Source of the DNA: Conchocele bisecta
Taxonomy: Eukaryota; Mollusca; Bivalvia; Lucinida; Thyasiridae
Length of the DNA: 64,000 nt
NCBI GenBank assembly: GCA_029237695.1
Contig: CM055265.1
Location: forward strand, 214,536,506 to 214,600,505
Direction of reading: 5' to 3'
Position numbers and translations under genes: made by a program. The notes beneath the pieces are model-generated. The model worked only from the letters and a program-made list of their open reading frames with translations. It was not told the DNA's origin and ran no database searches. Positions 25,258-34,800 of this stretch are shown one piece after another. Position 1 is the stretch's first letter. The number at the start of each line of letters is the position of its first letter.

Positions 25258-25608
25258 ATGTTAGTTGACAAACTTTATTTTGCTATGATTGATGTAGGCT
25301 ACACTGCCCTTAAACACCGCATAGCTGGTGCAAAGGGTATGATTCGTCTGGCCCGAGATTCTCTCGAGACGTGGCAGGAGGATGAAAAAGCGGCCACCCT
25401 TTTCGCAAAGCGGATGTTAGATTCCTCCACCAATCCTGGGGTATTAGATTTTCCCAAGTTCCTTCAGAACTTAACTCCCAATCGCGATTGTACTTCCAAC
25501 AAAGGTTTATTATTATCGACGCAGTTACCGGACGATCTGGCGAGGGCATGTTGGAGATTGTCCGATATATTAGAATACATCGCATACGATGAACACGCGC
25601 AAACTTAA
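25258..25608 (+). CDS. small Polinton protein, not recognised
   Basis: Intact, 116 residues from ATG 25258, preceded by an AT-rich spacer ending in a TATATATATA tract (possible promoter). It is mostly helical (LYFAMIDVGYTALKHRIAGAKGM, ARACWRLSDILEYIAYDE). No membrane segment or known motif is present. Its end overlaps the integrase start by 20 bp, and the CAATCGCGATTG palindrome at 25479 lies inside it. Confidence 0.5.
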   Translation: MLVDKLYFAMIDVGYTALKHRIAGAKGMIRLARDSLETWQEDEKAATLFAKRMLDSSTNPGVLDFPKFLQNLTPNRDCTSNKGLLLSTQLPDDLARACWRLSDILEYIAYDEHAQT

Positions 25609-26616
25609 TACAAAACTATCGGTTCGCCTAACGCGCAAGCTAGCGAACGCGTACTATAGCCCCCGCGGCTACTGGAAGGGACTCGCTGCCATCAAGAACC
25701 TCGCGGCGGCGACCAAGGTTTCAGAAAACGCTGTCAAGGAATGGCTCAAGAAGCAGGCCATCTGCAGATCTATTACCCGCGCCTCACAATATTCCGCGCC
25801 CAACCGAAATTCGACGTGCCGGTGCCGAACCAAGTTCACCAAGCGGATCTCCTGTTTCTCCCTCACGATCGCGTCGGTCGTAAGACGTACAAGTACGCGC
25901 TGACAGTCGTTGATGTAGCGAGTCGTTATAAGGGGGCTGAGCCGTTGGCCACTAAAGAGTCTAAGGAGGTGGCCGAGGCTCTCTCTCGAATATATAAGAG
26001 GAGTCCTCTCAAATGGCCGAATCTTCTCCAGGTCGATCCCGGCCGCGAGTTCATGGGCGCGGTCTCTCATCTATTGTCTAAGCACGACGTTTCTGTCAGA
26101 CGCGGCCGCGTCAACATCCACCGGGACCAGGGGATAGTGGAGCGCTTCAATCGAACCCTGGCTGAGAGACTGTTCGGACACCAATACGCCAAAGCACTTG
26201 TAGACCCTCATTCGCGATCGACCGAGTGGGTGGCCAGACTGCCCGCCGTGGTCTCCGCATTGAACGGAGAGGTGACCAGATTGATAGGTAAGAAGCCTGT
26301 AGATGCTATCAAGTTTAAAAGGGTGACGAGCGAGCCCTCTGCCGTCTCGCGCGGGCGACCCGTTGGTTTAGAGGAGCAACGGCTTCCATCGGATATTGAC
26401 GTCCGGTACCTCTATCAACCGGGAGAGCTCGAAGGTGGCAGCCGCCGCGCGACTGATCCCGTGTGGTCTCTCAATGTATATCATCTAGATCGATCTATTA
26501 CCAAGCCCGATGAGCCCGTGCTCTACTATTTGGATGATGGGCCATCTCGAGGGTTTGTTCGCGAAGAACTTCTTGCGGTGCCTTCTGACACCCAGCTACC
26601 CCCGGATCGTCTTTAG
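25589..26616 (+). pseudogene. retrovirus-type DDE integrase, one frameshift
   Basis: ATG 25589 opens an N-terminal helix-turn-helix-like segment (YYSPRGYWKGLAAIKNLAA, VSENAVKEWLKKQ). The frame breaks by one missing base at about 25760-25765. The remaining frame (open from 25741 to 26616) carries the complete rve catalytic core: Asp in HQADLLFLP, Asp in LLQVDPGREF and Glu in GIVERFNRTL, with 34 residues between the last two. It ends with a chromodomain-like stretch (PVLYYLDDGPSRGFVREELLAV). Polinton integrase inserts the linear DNA by strand transfer with a 6-bp duplication, as seen here. The gene converges on polB, 31 bp away. Confidence 0.88.
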
Positions 26617-26647
26617 TTTGCTAATTTTCTTAATTTTTTCAAAATTA

Positions 26648-29600
26648 TTAGAGAGGTTCTGTATGTATTCCGTCTGGTAACACACGTCTTTTATCGTAGT
26701 ATGCCGAGAGTCCTAATTTTTGTTGACAGTACGTTTTCATAACGCCGTCTTTCATTTTAAATCCTCTATTTTGTGCTACATCTATAATGTGTTTTCCATC
26801 TTCTGTAGTTTCACTTAGTACTCGTTTATATCTATCCCAATTTAAATTGTTGGTTCTCTTGGACATTCCTTTCGCAGAGTTTTTATTAATTTTAATTTGT
26901 TCCAAATTATCTTTAGTGAAATTAATTTTTTCTACAAAATAACACTTACTAGATAACGCTATCGCCCTATCTCCGCTAAATTCCATTTTGAAAAGTCCGG
27001 GCTCTCTTTCGCTCCATTTGTCCCAAGCCAACCATTTCTTTTTTTCTTTTTCAAACCCGTCTAGTAAGTTAGTTCTAATCAATTCCTCTATCGTTTTTCC
27101 ACTAACTCCTATATACATACTATCTGTATCCATCTGTATTAATTCAAAGTCTTCTCTTTTTACGTATTTGTCTAGAAATTCGTAGTAAAATTCCAACATT
27201 CTCAATTTAGCTAGTTGATAAACCGCTATTCCACAATGGAATGGTCTCTTTACCGCACACCTGGGTTTTCTTGAAGATATTTCGTACGCATCTCCTATCT
27301 CTTCCAAATCGTCAAAGAATGCAGATCTTAATGCTTTGTCAACACAGGTTTCGTTTTGCGTATATGTCGTATTTAAATGTCTCTCCGTTGCCTCTATCAT
27401 TTTTCCACAACACGAGTTTCCTAATAATTTCATTATGTCGGCTACTGGTGTCTTATTTGGTTCTACATCACCTGTTCGTCTTGCGGCTGTAACTTCTTTT
27501 GCGAACCATTCGAATGGTTTTCCGCTAATATAATCTATAACACGATGAACTCCAGTTATTTCTAGGCCGTGTTTTAAATACCATTTCAACAGTGGCGCGT
27601 ACAGCAATACTTTAGTGGCGGTCATAGATCCCACCAATTTTTTTCCATCTCCTCTTGTTCGGCCAGTATCTTTTAAATATTTTAACATGTGTGTGGGAAC
27701 TTCATCAACCTCTACTTCTCTGTTTATAAATATTGGGGACATTTCAGAAAACTTATCTTTTAAGTTGTGTGGAACTTCTATATCCACCTCCGCAAACCCA
27801 AACCAGTCTCCAGATAAAACTCTTTTACAAAACTTTTTAATAAATTTAGGGTTATGTGGGGTATCTATATGGTGTATAGTTTCTCTCCCACACGGCATCT
27901 CTTTATTTAACGTAGATAAATATAACGCGTTTGCGTCGTACCCCAAAACAGCCTTGCAAGGTTTGGAACCCACTCTAATATTTGAAACACCAGCTTCTGC
28001 ATATCGTGTAAATACTATTGATGGACCGCCAACTAGAGCGTCCTTCACCATTTCGTATGTTTCTTCTTTTGGTGCATATAGAGCATCCTCCGGTATAATC
28101 GTCTTTGAAGATTTTTGTTCTTTAATGGTTCCTCTCAATAAATATTGTATAGCTACTCCAGGTAGTGTTACCGCATCTTTGAAAATATCCACACCTCTGT
28201 GTTTATAAAATTCACACATATTTTCCACCGCTTCTAGGAACGGTGCTACATCTAAATCGTTATAATATTTCAACCAATCTCTGAAAGTTTTCATATTATT
28301 TTCTTCGAAAATTCTACGACATTTACTTAATTCTGTTTCATCTATTAACATTTTCCCAGATAGTTTGGAATACCAATTCTCTATATCCGGTAGTCCTGGG
28401 TAATCCAGTTTGTCTGGAGAATCGAACCACTCATAAGGAAAGAAATATTTCTGTCCTTTGCATTCGTAGGCTTTTATCCAACTATCGTAACTTACACCGG
28501 GTCCTAGATAAAGTATTACATCAAGAAATCTAAACTCTGGAGTAAATAGAAATATTGTTGCGTTTGCACGTTTTCCGACCATTACTTTCTTTGTTGTTGA
28601 TGCCAGTTCGCCTACTAGGTATTTCTTTATTAAGTTTATATCGTACTTACTGCTGTTAAAACCTATAACCGGTACTTGCTCTATCCACTGTTCGATCTTG
28701 GCGATTTGGTTTTTACGTAAATGTTCTGTATTAAACCCATATCTTGACCACACTTCTCTTATAGCTTTTCCCCTGACTTTCAAATCTTCTACGAATTTTT
28801 CTATAAGTTTTGCGGGATCTTTATCTTTAAGTTACTGTTCCTGAGAAATTATCTCCTATACTAACGCTTACCGGAACGTGCTCGGCTTCGTACTCTAGAT
28901 TATTACCGAGATACGCCTCAAAATCGTATACTATCTGATATGGATAAAGAGTAGTTTCGCAACCGATCTTTATGTCTTTACCCGTTCTTTGAAATTCGCA
29001 TTCCCACATAACTACTAGGTTGAATTCTTTGCTTCTTCTAATAAATGTATCTCTTCTCATAGTGGATGCGCGTTCTTCTTTTCTATGCTTTGCATGAATC
29101 TCACACCCGTGCCAGTAACAGCCGTGATATTGATATACGGTATTGGTTTCTGGACAGTATCCATCTACTGGAGCTCCTAAAATCCATCTTTCACCCCGTG
29201 TCCACACTGTTCGTGGTGAATGTGAATTCCCTCGCGCTTTTCCACAGAGTACATCCAATCGATCGCCCCATAACTGTTAGAACTTTTTGGGTAGAACGCT
29301 TTCTCGAACGACGAACGCGGGCGCTCTAAATAATTACCATCACATACTACTTTTGTCTCACCTTTCATACATTTTGGTCCGTGTCTCTTCATATTACTCG
29401 CTTTCGTGAATTTTCTGCTTGCAATTATCGCAGGCGTAAATTTTAGATAGGTTTTTAAGGTTTTTTATTAGAAATGCGTGATTATTAAACAGTCCTATTG
29501 TCATTGGTTTATTACCTATTGCCTTATAGTGCGCTGGTACCTTTTTCAACCACCATACGTTACATTCGGTGGGTTGATATACTTCTATACCGATTTTAAA

Positions 29601-30609
29601 AAACTCTTCAACCTTTTTCAGATCTGAAAAAGGAATTGGTGAAACCACATTACTACCAAAATATTGCTTACTAAGTTCTTTCGCCTTTTCTGTACATCTG
29701 TCGGGTCTTTTATCTGTCATATGCATAGCTAGACACCTGAACAGACAAAGGTCATCATTATACTTATCTAAAGAATACATACCTTTTTTATTCTTCAGCC
29801 ATTCTGGAAGTTCTCCTCCTGCTGCTTCTTTGGATTGTAGTCCCAAATCTTTTCCCCTACTACCCTGTATTAGCTTTACGAAAACCTCTACCCATCTTAC
29901 AAACTTCCACTTTGTATTCGGTCTGTCTATTTTATCGGACATTTGTCGTGTTTGCTCCTTATCTGACAGCCATTTTTTAACGGTTTTCATTGATGATAGT
30001 GGTTCGCTACCACTGAGATTTTTGTGCATTATTATAGTTACAGGTTTTCCATTTTTAATTTCCTCCATATGTTCTAGCTTGTAAGAATATGAATATCTCA
30101 AATAAAAATTGGTTGTTAGATACGGAGCGAGTTTCTCGGACATGCGTTCAGACTCGTTAATGTTAATGTTTTTACGAAAGGATAATGTAACTACCCGTCT
30201 TCCATTTTCTACCTTTTCCAATGTTTCATCGTGAGCCCCCAATATTTCTTCACCTTTTTCCACTATCGCGCGAACGAGAGATTTTTTCTTATTATTTTGT
30301 ATTGGGCCACCTGTGTGTCTAATTTGGGACAAATTATTGGTGCTTGAAGGTTTTATTACACTAGCCCTTAACTCCGCAATACTTTCTTTTTGAATTCTGT
30401 TACCAACTTCCTCCGCTAGTGAGAGGTTTGTAAATGCCCCTCTTTTATAGGCGCGGGTAAACCGCTTCATAAACGCCTCATTCTTTGTGGCATTTATCAG
30501 CTTTGTCAACCCACCCCCTAACTCTCAACCGTGTACTATAAGTAATCCCTAGAGATTCGGCTTCTCTTCTCAAACTTTCTATTTCTGCTCTAGTTTCTGG
30601 CGTTATCAT
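26648..30609 (-). pseudogene. polB: protein-primed family B DNA polymerase, four frame breaks
   Basis: One gene of about 1,310 codons reads leftward from ATG 30609. The C-terminal 711 codons (28783-26648) hold Exo II (GFNSSKYD, residues 42-48), Exo III (YNDLD), Pol A (YDANALYLS, Asp283), Pol B (KLLGNSCCGK, 452-461), Pol C (DTDS, 552-555) and a KxY. Exo I (YDFEAY) lies in the preceding 143-codon piece, together with VDGY...YHGCYWHGC. The N-terminal piece carries an OTU-like Asp-Asp-X-Cys-Leu-Phe-Arg-Cys and a later Asn-His, then a Cys/His cluster. Breaks are single-base: a five-C run at 30514-30518, a stop at 29394, a four-C run at 29194-29197 and a stop at 28827. Catalytic residues are all present. 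In this family a terminal protein primes synthesis at the TIR ends. Confidence 0.92.
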
Positions 30610-30660
30610 ATTTTCTGTATTATACTTTTGTATATATACTTTTGTATAACCTATACAACT

Positions 30661-30722
30661 TATCTGTTCAATTGGACGTCAAAAATTTACGTAATGTTTT
30701 TTTCACGTCCAATTGAACAGAT
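30661..30722. promoter_or_regulatory. inverted promoter-like motifs between polB and zinc-finger gene
   Basis: Arms at 30661-30680 and 30703-30722 are inverted copies of CACGTCCAATTGAACAGATA (one end base differs) around a 22-bp AT-rich loop. Weaker symmetry continues outward (TATAACCTAT and ATAGGTTATA). They point away from each other toward the divergent starts at 30609 and 30750, so they look like a bidirectional early promoter. The same motif lies at 12081. Confidence 0.55.
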
Positions 30723-30749
30723 AAATTTCATAGGTTATATACATATATA

Positions 30750-31040
30750 ATGGAGTGTGAGACTTGTTGTAAGACGTTTACGTGTAAAGACTATCTACGA
30801 AGGCATCTAGCGAGACGTAGAAAGTTTCCTTGTGTCCCCCCACAATTTCAATGCCCTAGATGCCCTTGTAAATTCGTTAGTGCCCAAACTCTTTGTAGAC
30901 ATAAGCAACTACGCTGTCAGGTGGCTAAAGGTGAACGTGGTAGACTAGAGCTGGTAGAATTAGTTGCTGATCTGCGAAATAAATTAGCTATATCGGAGGA
31001 GAAAAATGAGGAATATAAACTATTGTACTTGCATGAATGA
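30750..31040 (+). CDS. small zinc-finger protein at the right end of the Polinton
   Basis: Intact, 96 residues, ATG at 30750, ending 10 bp before the TIR. The first finger-like set is Cys3-X2-Cys6, His19 and Cys28. The second is Cys35-X2-Cys38, His51 and Cys56 (FQCPRCPCKF...TLCRHKQLRC). A helical tail at about 62-96 (ELVELVADLRNKLAISEEKNEEYK) could dimerise. C2H2/C2HC proteins with a coiled tail fit a DNA-binding regulator. Its place next to the divergent promoter-like motif and the terminus suggests an early regulator, or a protein acting on the ends; neither is shown. Confidence 0.65.
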   Translation: MECETCCKTFTCKDYLRRHLARRRKFPCVPPQFQCPRCPCKFVSAQTLCRHKQLRCQVAKGERGRLELVELVADLRNKLAISEEKNEEYKLLYLHE

Positions 31041-31050
31041 TTTCGACTTT

Positions 31051-31249
31051 TTTCAAAAGTCAATTACCAATATAATTGGGACTCCCTCTTTTCAAAATTA
31101 TTTTCTCCAAAAATTCATAAATTTGCTGTCGGGAGACCCAATTTTCCTCGTAAACCAATTTTTTGATTTTCGGGGGTGGTGGGGGTATTATAGAGGGTTA
31201 TAAATGATATCACGGTAGGTGGTATCATTTTGACTCCCTTACTACTACT
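31051..31249 (-). repeat. Polinton right terminal inverted repeat (199 bp)
   Basis: The reverse complement of 11846-12044 with one visible mismatch. It ends GACTCCCTTACTACTACT at 31249, followed by the duplicated CACATG. Confidence 0.95.
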
Positions 31250-31255
31250 CACATG
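31250..31255. repeat. 6-bp target-site duplication, right
   Basis: CACATG, identical to 11840-11845. The flanking sequence continues the interrupted pearl-like repeat (GCTCATGTTACGGTCAAATG). Confidence 0.9.
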
Positions 31256-31640
31256 CCCATGCTCATGTTACGGTCAAATGTCTCGGCAGGCACGACACCG
31301 CTTCCGTGGCAGAATTCTTGTTGTTCGGCTGTGACATTTTTGACCAGTGTAGTCCTAGATAAACATTCACATCTGTATCACAGTCTGCACCATTCAGTCA
31401 GTGGAATATCTGTTATGCCTATAGCAAACAGTATGTATCCTTATCCAACAGTGGGAGCGCATATAGCAGATCAGAAGATAAACTCACCACAAGCTCCATT
31501 TCTCCAGTCATAGCCACATATATATCCTTATCCAACAGTGGGAGTGCATTAGACTGACCATAAGAATTACTGTCTGTGCCACGTTCTGCTGCCGACGAAC
31601 TTTTGGCTATTAAACACATTAAATCATAATAATATTTAAA
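31256..31640 (+). mobile_element. pearl-like element interrupted by the Polinton, right part
   Basis: It resumes with CATGTTACGGTCAAATGTCTCGGCAGGCACGACACCGCTTCCGTGGC and matches, inverted, 43930-43985. Beyond about 31330 are fragments of other repeats, including two copies of TATCCTTATCCAACAGTGGGAG at about 31437 and 31526. No gene is seen. Confidence 0.5.
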
Positions 31641-31995
31641 AGTAAGTACTTTTTCATCAATAACAAAAAAGTGACCCTCCCCAAAAAATTTGTTTGATGA
31701 AATTCCATCAAATATTGATTTTATTGCGAAAAAACGATTTTCCTATGGGAATTTAACGTGGGGAGTCAATCGTGGAAATTAACTCCGAAACCTGGCGAGA
31801 TAGCTTGAAAATGATGTAATTAAGAAAACAAGTTTGATTTTGAAAATCGGTTGACAAATAAAAAAATATTTTTAGCCCCCATGTTAAATTCCCATAGGAA
31901 AACGTTTTTTCGCAATAAAATCAATATTTGATGGAATTTCATGAAACCAAAAAAATTTGGGAGAGTGACTTTTTTGTTATTGATTAAAAAGTACA
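31641..31995. mobile_element. fold-back MITE, ~120-bp arms
   Basis: The arms at about 31641-31770 and 31880-31995 are inverted copies (GTACTTTTTCATCAATAACA, then GAAATTCCATCAAATATTGA and CCTATGGGAATTTAACATGG). The central 100 bp are AT-rich. No coding content. Confidence 0.65.
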
Positions 31996-32077
31996 GGCTG
32001 ATCTGGATCGTCACTGGTCGTAAAAGCCATAAGCCCCATTTCTCCATTCACAGCCAGATTTATGGCCTTGTTGCTGA

Positions 32078-32240
32078 AGAGAGGGATGGGTTGTGGTTAG
32101 AACATCTGACTTTCAATCATAGGGCATAGGGCATCAACAAATACTTTCATAGTATTTCCATCCCACTGGTTTGTCGGATGAGACTTTAAACTGTGGTCCC
32201 GTCTCTATATGACCTTAGCTGTTGCTGGGACAATGTTCAA
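32078..32240 (+). mobile_element. tRNA-derived SINE, damaged copy
   Basis: It shares GGGATGGGTTGTGG, TTAGAACATCTGACTTTCA and the body TATTTCCATCCCACTGGT with the better copy at 32563, but the tRNA part is deleted around the B box. It ends near GACCTTAGCTGTTGCTGGGAC. Confidence 0.55.
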
Positions 32241-32562
32241 CGTTCAAGTTCACGTTGTTGCTGAAGAGATATAAACAAAATATCAGTTGTCAGTTTCTCA
32301 AAATTTGTCAAAATCTCTAATTTATATAAATGTAATTTGTTTGTGATAATATCCGTCGTTGCAGATGGGGCTTATGGGTTTTGCGATCAGTGTAGATCCA
32401 GATCAGTCTCTGCATTCGCACAGTCTGATCAGAATCTGCACTGTTTGCAATTCCATCAATGAAACATCATGCTTCTATTTATATAGATCATTATCGAGCT
32501 ACAGGAGTTTGTTATTTGATCAGGAGTGAAAGAAGCCCGATTTGTCCAGTCACGGCCAGGGA

Positions 32563-32760
32563 TGGGTTGTGGCCTAGGGGTTAGAACACCTGACTTCCAG
32601 TCCGGAGGTTGTGGGCTCAAACCTCTCCTTAGGCATCAAAAATACCTTATAGTATTTCCATCCCACTGGTCTGTCGGATGAGACTTTAAACTGTTGTTCC
32701 GTCTCTATATGACCTTAGCTGTTACTGGGACGTTAAACGCATTCACTTTCACTTTTCACT
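32563..32760 (+). mobile_element. tRNA-derived SINE
   Basis: The head is tRNA-like: GTTGTGGCCTAGGGGTTAGAACACC (A box), an anticodon-arm-like CTGACTTCCAGTCCGGAGG and GTGGGCTCAAACCTC (B box). The body TATTTCCATCCCACTGGTCTG, then GACCTTAGCTGTTACTGGGACGTTAAAC leads to a short simple tail. It sits just upstream of the acceptor of the last RING exon. Confidence 0.75.
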
Positions 32761-32799
32761 TTGTCCAGTCACGGCTTCAAATGATGTGTTGTATTTCAG

Positions 32800-32939
32800 G
32801 TGGTAAGATGTGTCCGAACTGTGGGAAGCAGATATTTCACGAAAAGTGGAAGATTTCGCCGGAGCTGGCTGAGGAGCGGTGGGCCCACAAACAGGCGAGA
32901 CAGCGGGAGCTGGCAGAGGTCGCTGACTTCATGAGTTAA
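32800..32939 (+). CDS. host RING-H2 gene, terminal coding exon
   Basis: After acceptor TTGTATTTCAG (32799) the first two bases complete a glycine codon begun at 10947. The frame then reads GKMCPNCGKQIFHEKWKISP and a helical Glu/Arg-rich tail to TAA 32937-32939. CPNC is the last RING ligand pair. The tail (ELAEERWAHKQARQRELAEVADFMS) should form a single helix. The 3' UTR is unclear because a MITE begins at about 32989. Confidence 0.8.
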
Positions 32940-32988
32940 TGGCGGCTCATCGTAGTGCTGAACCCCAACTACGCTCCACTAACTAGCC

Positions 32989-33207
32989 AGGGGGCCTAAA
33001 CTTTGTATAACTAAAATGTTCGTAAGAGCAAAATTATGATAATCTGTAGATTTGACATTAACAATGTTTTCTTGTAAACAATTATTCGATTTAAATTTAT
33101 TGAGCCTATTTTCAATAAAAGTAAATCCATCAATTGAAATTTCCAGACGATCCTAAAGTTGCACTTACGAACATATTAGTCGTCAAAGTTTAGTGAAACG
33201 CTCCCCA
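32989..33207. mobile_element. MITE with GGCCGTTTCACTAAAC-type ends
   Basis: It opens GGGGGCCTAAACTTTGTATAAC and closes AGTCGTCAAAGTTTAGTGAAACGCTCCCC. The middle has the paired TGTAAACAATTATT and TTTATTGAGC...TCAATAAAAGTAAATCC blocks. It is a family member of 49142, 53801 and 59275. Confidence 0.65.
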
Positions 33208-33246
33208 GTTCTCCAGTAGCCCTTGCTGATTGGGATGCCGCCTCCG

Positions 33247-33526
33247 TTAACCCTGTCACCTCTAAGTAACTAGCAAAGTCTATGTTAAGGTTGAGACTGT
33301 TCCATAGTGCATAAAACGGTGCCATTTTGTACAAATTAAAAAATATTCACAAATGGTGTAGATCATGATGAACTGCATCGTAATGAGCCGTCTCATCATG
33401 ATATGCACCATTTGTGGTGCACAAATGGTACAGATCATTATGAGATGGCTCGTTACAAGCCGGTTCATCATGATCTACACTGTTTGCCAATAATAGGAAA
33501 GAGGTCCCTAGTGTTGGCAGGGTTAA
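33247..33526. mobile_element. MITE with TTAACCCT ends
   Basis: TTAACCCTGTCACCTCTAAG at the left and TGTTGGCAGGGTTAA at the right. The centre has inverted blocks of GATCATGATGAAC and GAGCCGTCTCATCATGAT. It is related to 10594-10820. Confidence 0.55.
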
Positions 33527-33651
33527 CGGCTAGATCTAACTTTGTAATGGGAGTAATCTGTGATCCTTGTTTTTAGCCGACTACACGAGTATATGGAGTG
33601 CTGATGTTGTCACATCTGTGTTGCACTTCCATTCTTATTTTAATGAACTAT

Positions 33652-34731
33652 TACAGTCAGGATTCGGTACAATGGCATAGAGACGAATCTGCCGTTATAA
33701 AGAATCGGCGATTTTCTCGTATGAATCGAGCTGTCGTGAAAACATTGGTCATTGGTACCTGTCGGTAATATGTAACAACACATAGCGACGCCATTTACCA
33801 TCTGTTTACACTAGCATAATTCGACGTTATCGGATAGACAAATGCTGAATTAAATACTTATTTGTCACCACATTGGTGAAGCAATGCATATGTATCTGAA
33901 TATATATCCATAAAACAAACAACATTCAAAAATAATCCGTGATTTGACCCTCTTGCTAATTGGCAATTACGTAGACACACATGGTGAATACCGGATAATT
34001 TGTGAATTTGCCTTTTTTATTGTTAGAAATTCGCAAACATATGCATAAAGGTGAAAACACAGATTTTTAATAAATAGTTTACATGCTAAATTTTCAGAAA
34101 ATAAACAAAAACATGTAGATTTGTTTCCATTTCAATATTTACTATCGTCCCAACCTGAATTTGTCCCAGAGCGGCAATGTTACAGTTCCAAATGTATGTT
34201 TCGTACCACCGCAAACTCGTCCTTAGACACCAACTTGCAATCGCAAGGGAAACAATGTTCACATCCTACGGCCCGAACGTATTATGGGAAATTAACACAT
34301 CAGATGGAAATTGTAGCCACTGTAGATCCAGATTAGGCATGATTTAAACTGAACGTTATAGTGATCTATGATAGGGAATAACGGATTAATACCTGTCGAT
34401 CATTGGGTCGTTTTCCAGTGGTCATCCGTGGCAAACATCAATTATCTGATAAGATGTTTGTATAGACTACGCTGGTTCCCTCATTCACTGTCACCGGTTC
34501 TCAGAGTGACCACCACCGGTAACCAGCGGACGAACAGTGGCGCTGTTGTATCGTACATAGAATAATAGTGTTAAAGGTGGTTAGTTTGCTGGAATTCCTG
34601 GTCAGTGCCGGAAACCGAATTTGCCGGTATAACGAACAGTTTAAATAACATGCCGATTATTTGCCGGTAAATTGTGCCGGGAGGCGAATTTGCCGTTGTA
34701 CCATATGCCGTTGTAAAGTGTTCTGACTGTA
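33652..34731. mobile_element. ~1.1-kb non-autonomous DNA transposon, TACAGTCAG ends
   Basis: The left end TACAGTCAGGATTCGGTACAA and the right end (inverted) TACAGTCAGAACACTTTACAA share about 30 bp with GGCATA. The interior repeats GAATTTGCCGGTATAACG-type blocks near both ends. No transposase frame is seen. Confidence 0.5.
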
Positions 34732-34800
34732 TTTGTAAATTGATGAATTTTGATCTGTAAATTAATTCTTTTTTGTTACAAAATTTGACTACAACCTAGG

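Larger units (their letters stand above)
11846..31249. mobile_element. Polinton/Maverick (adintovirus-like) element, full length
   Basis: The boundaries are set by 199-bp terminal inverted repeats and a CACATG duplication on both sides. The gene set is diagnostic: DDE integrase, protein-primed PolB, FtsK/HerA-type packaging ATPase, double-jelly-roll major capsid, minor capsid, fibre-like protein and several conserved small membrane proteins. Structural genes lie in the centre and polymerase at the right. The usual adenain-like cysteine protease was not found. At least eight genes carry breaks and a host repeat is nested at about 15863-17462. The centre (19-26 kb) looks richer in G+C than the polymerase and terminal genes. 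Confidence 0.95.

Noticed and set aside
27241..28208. + strand frames of 65-197 codons inside polB
   Set aside because: Antisense to the well-supported polymerase domain.
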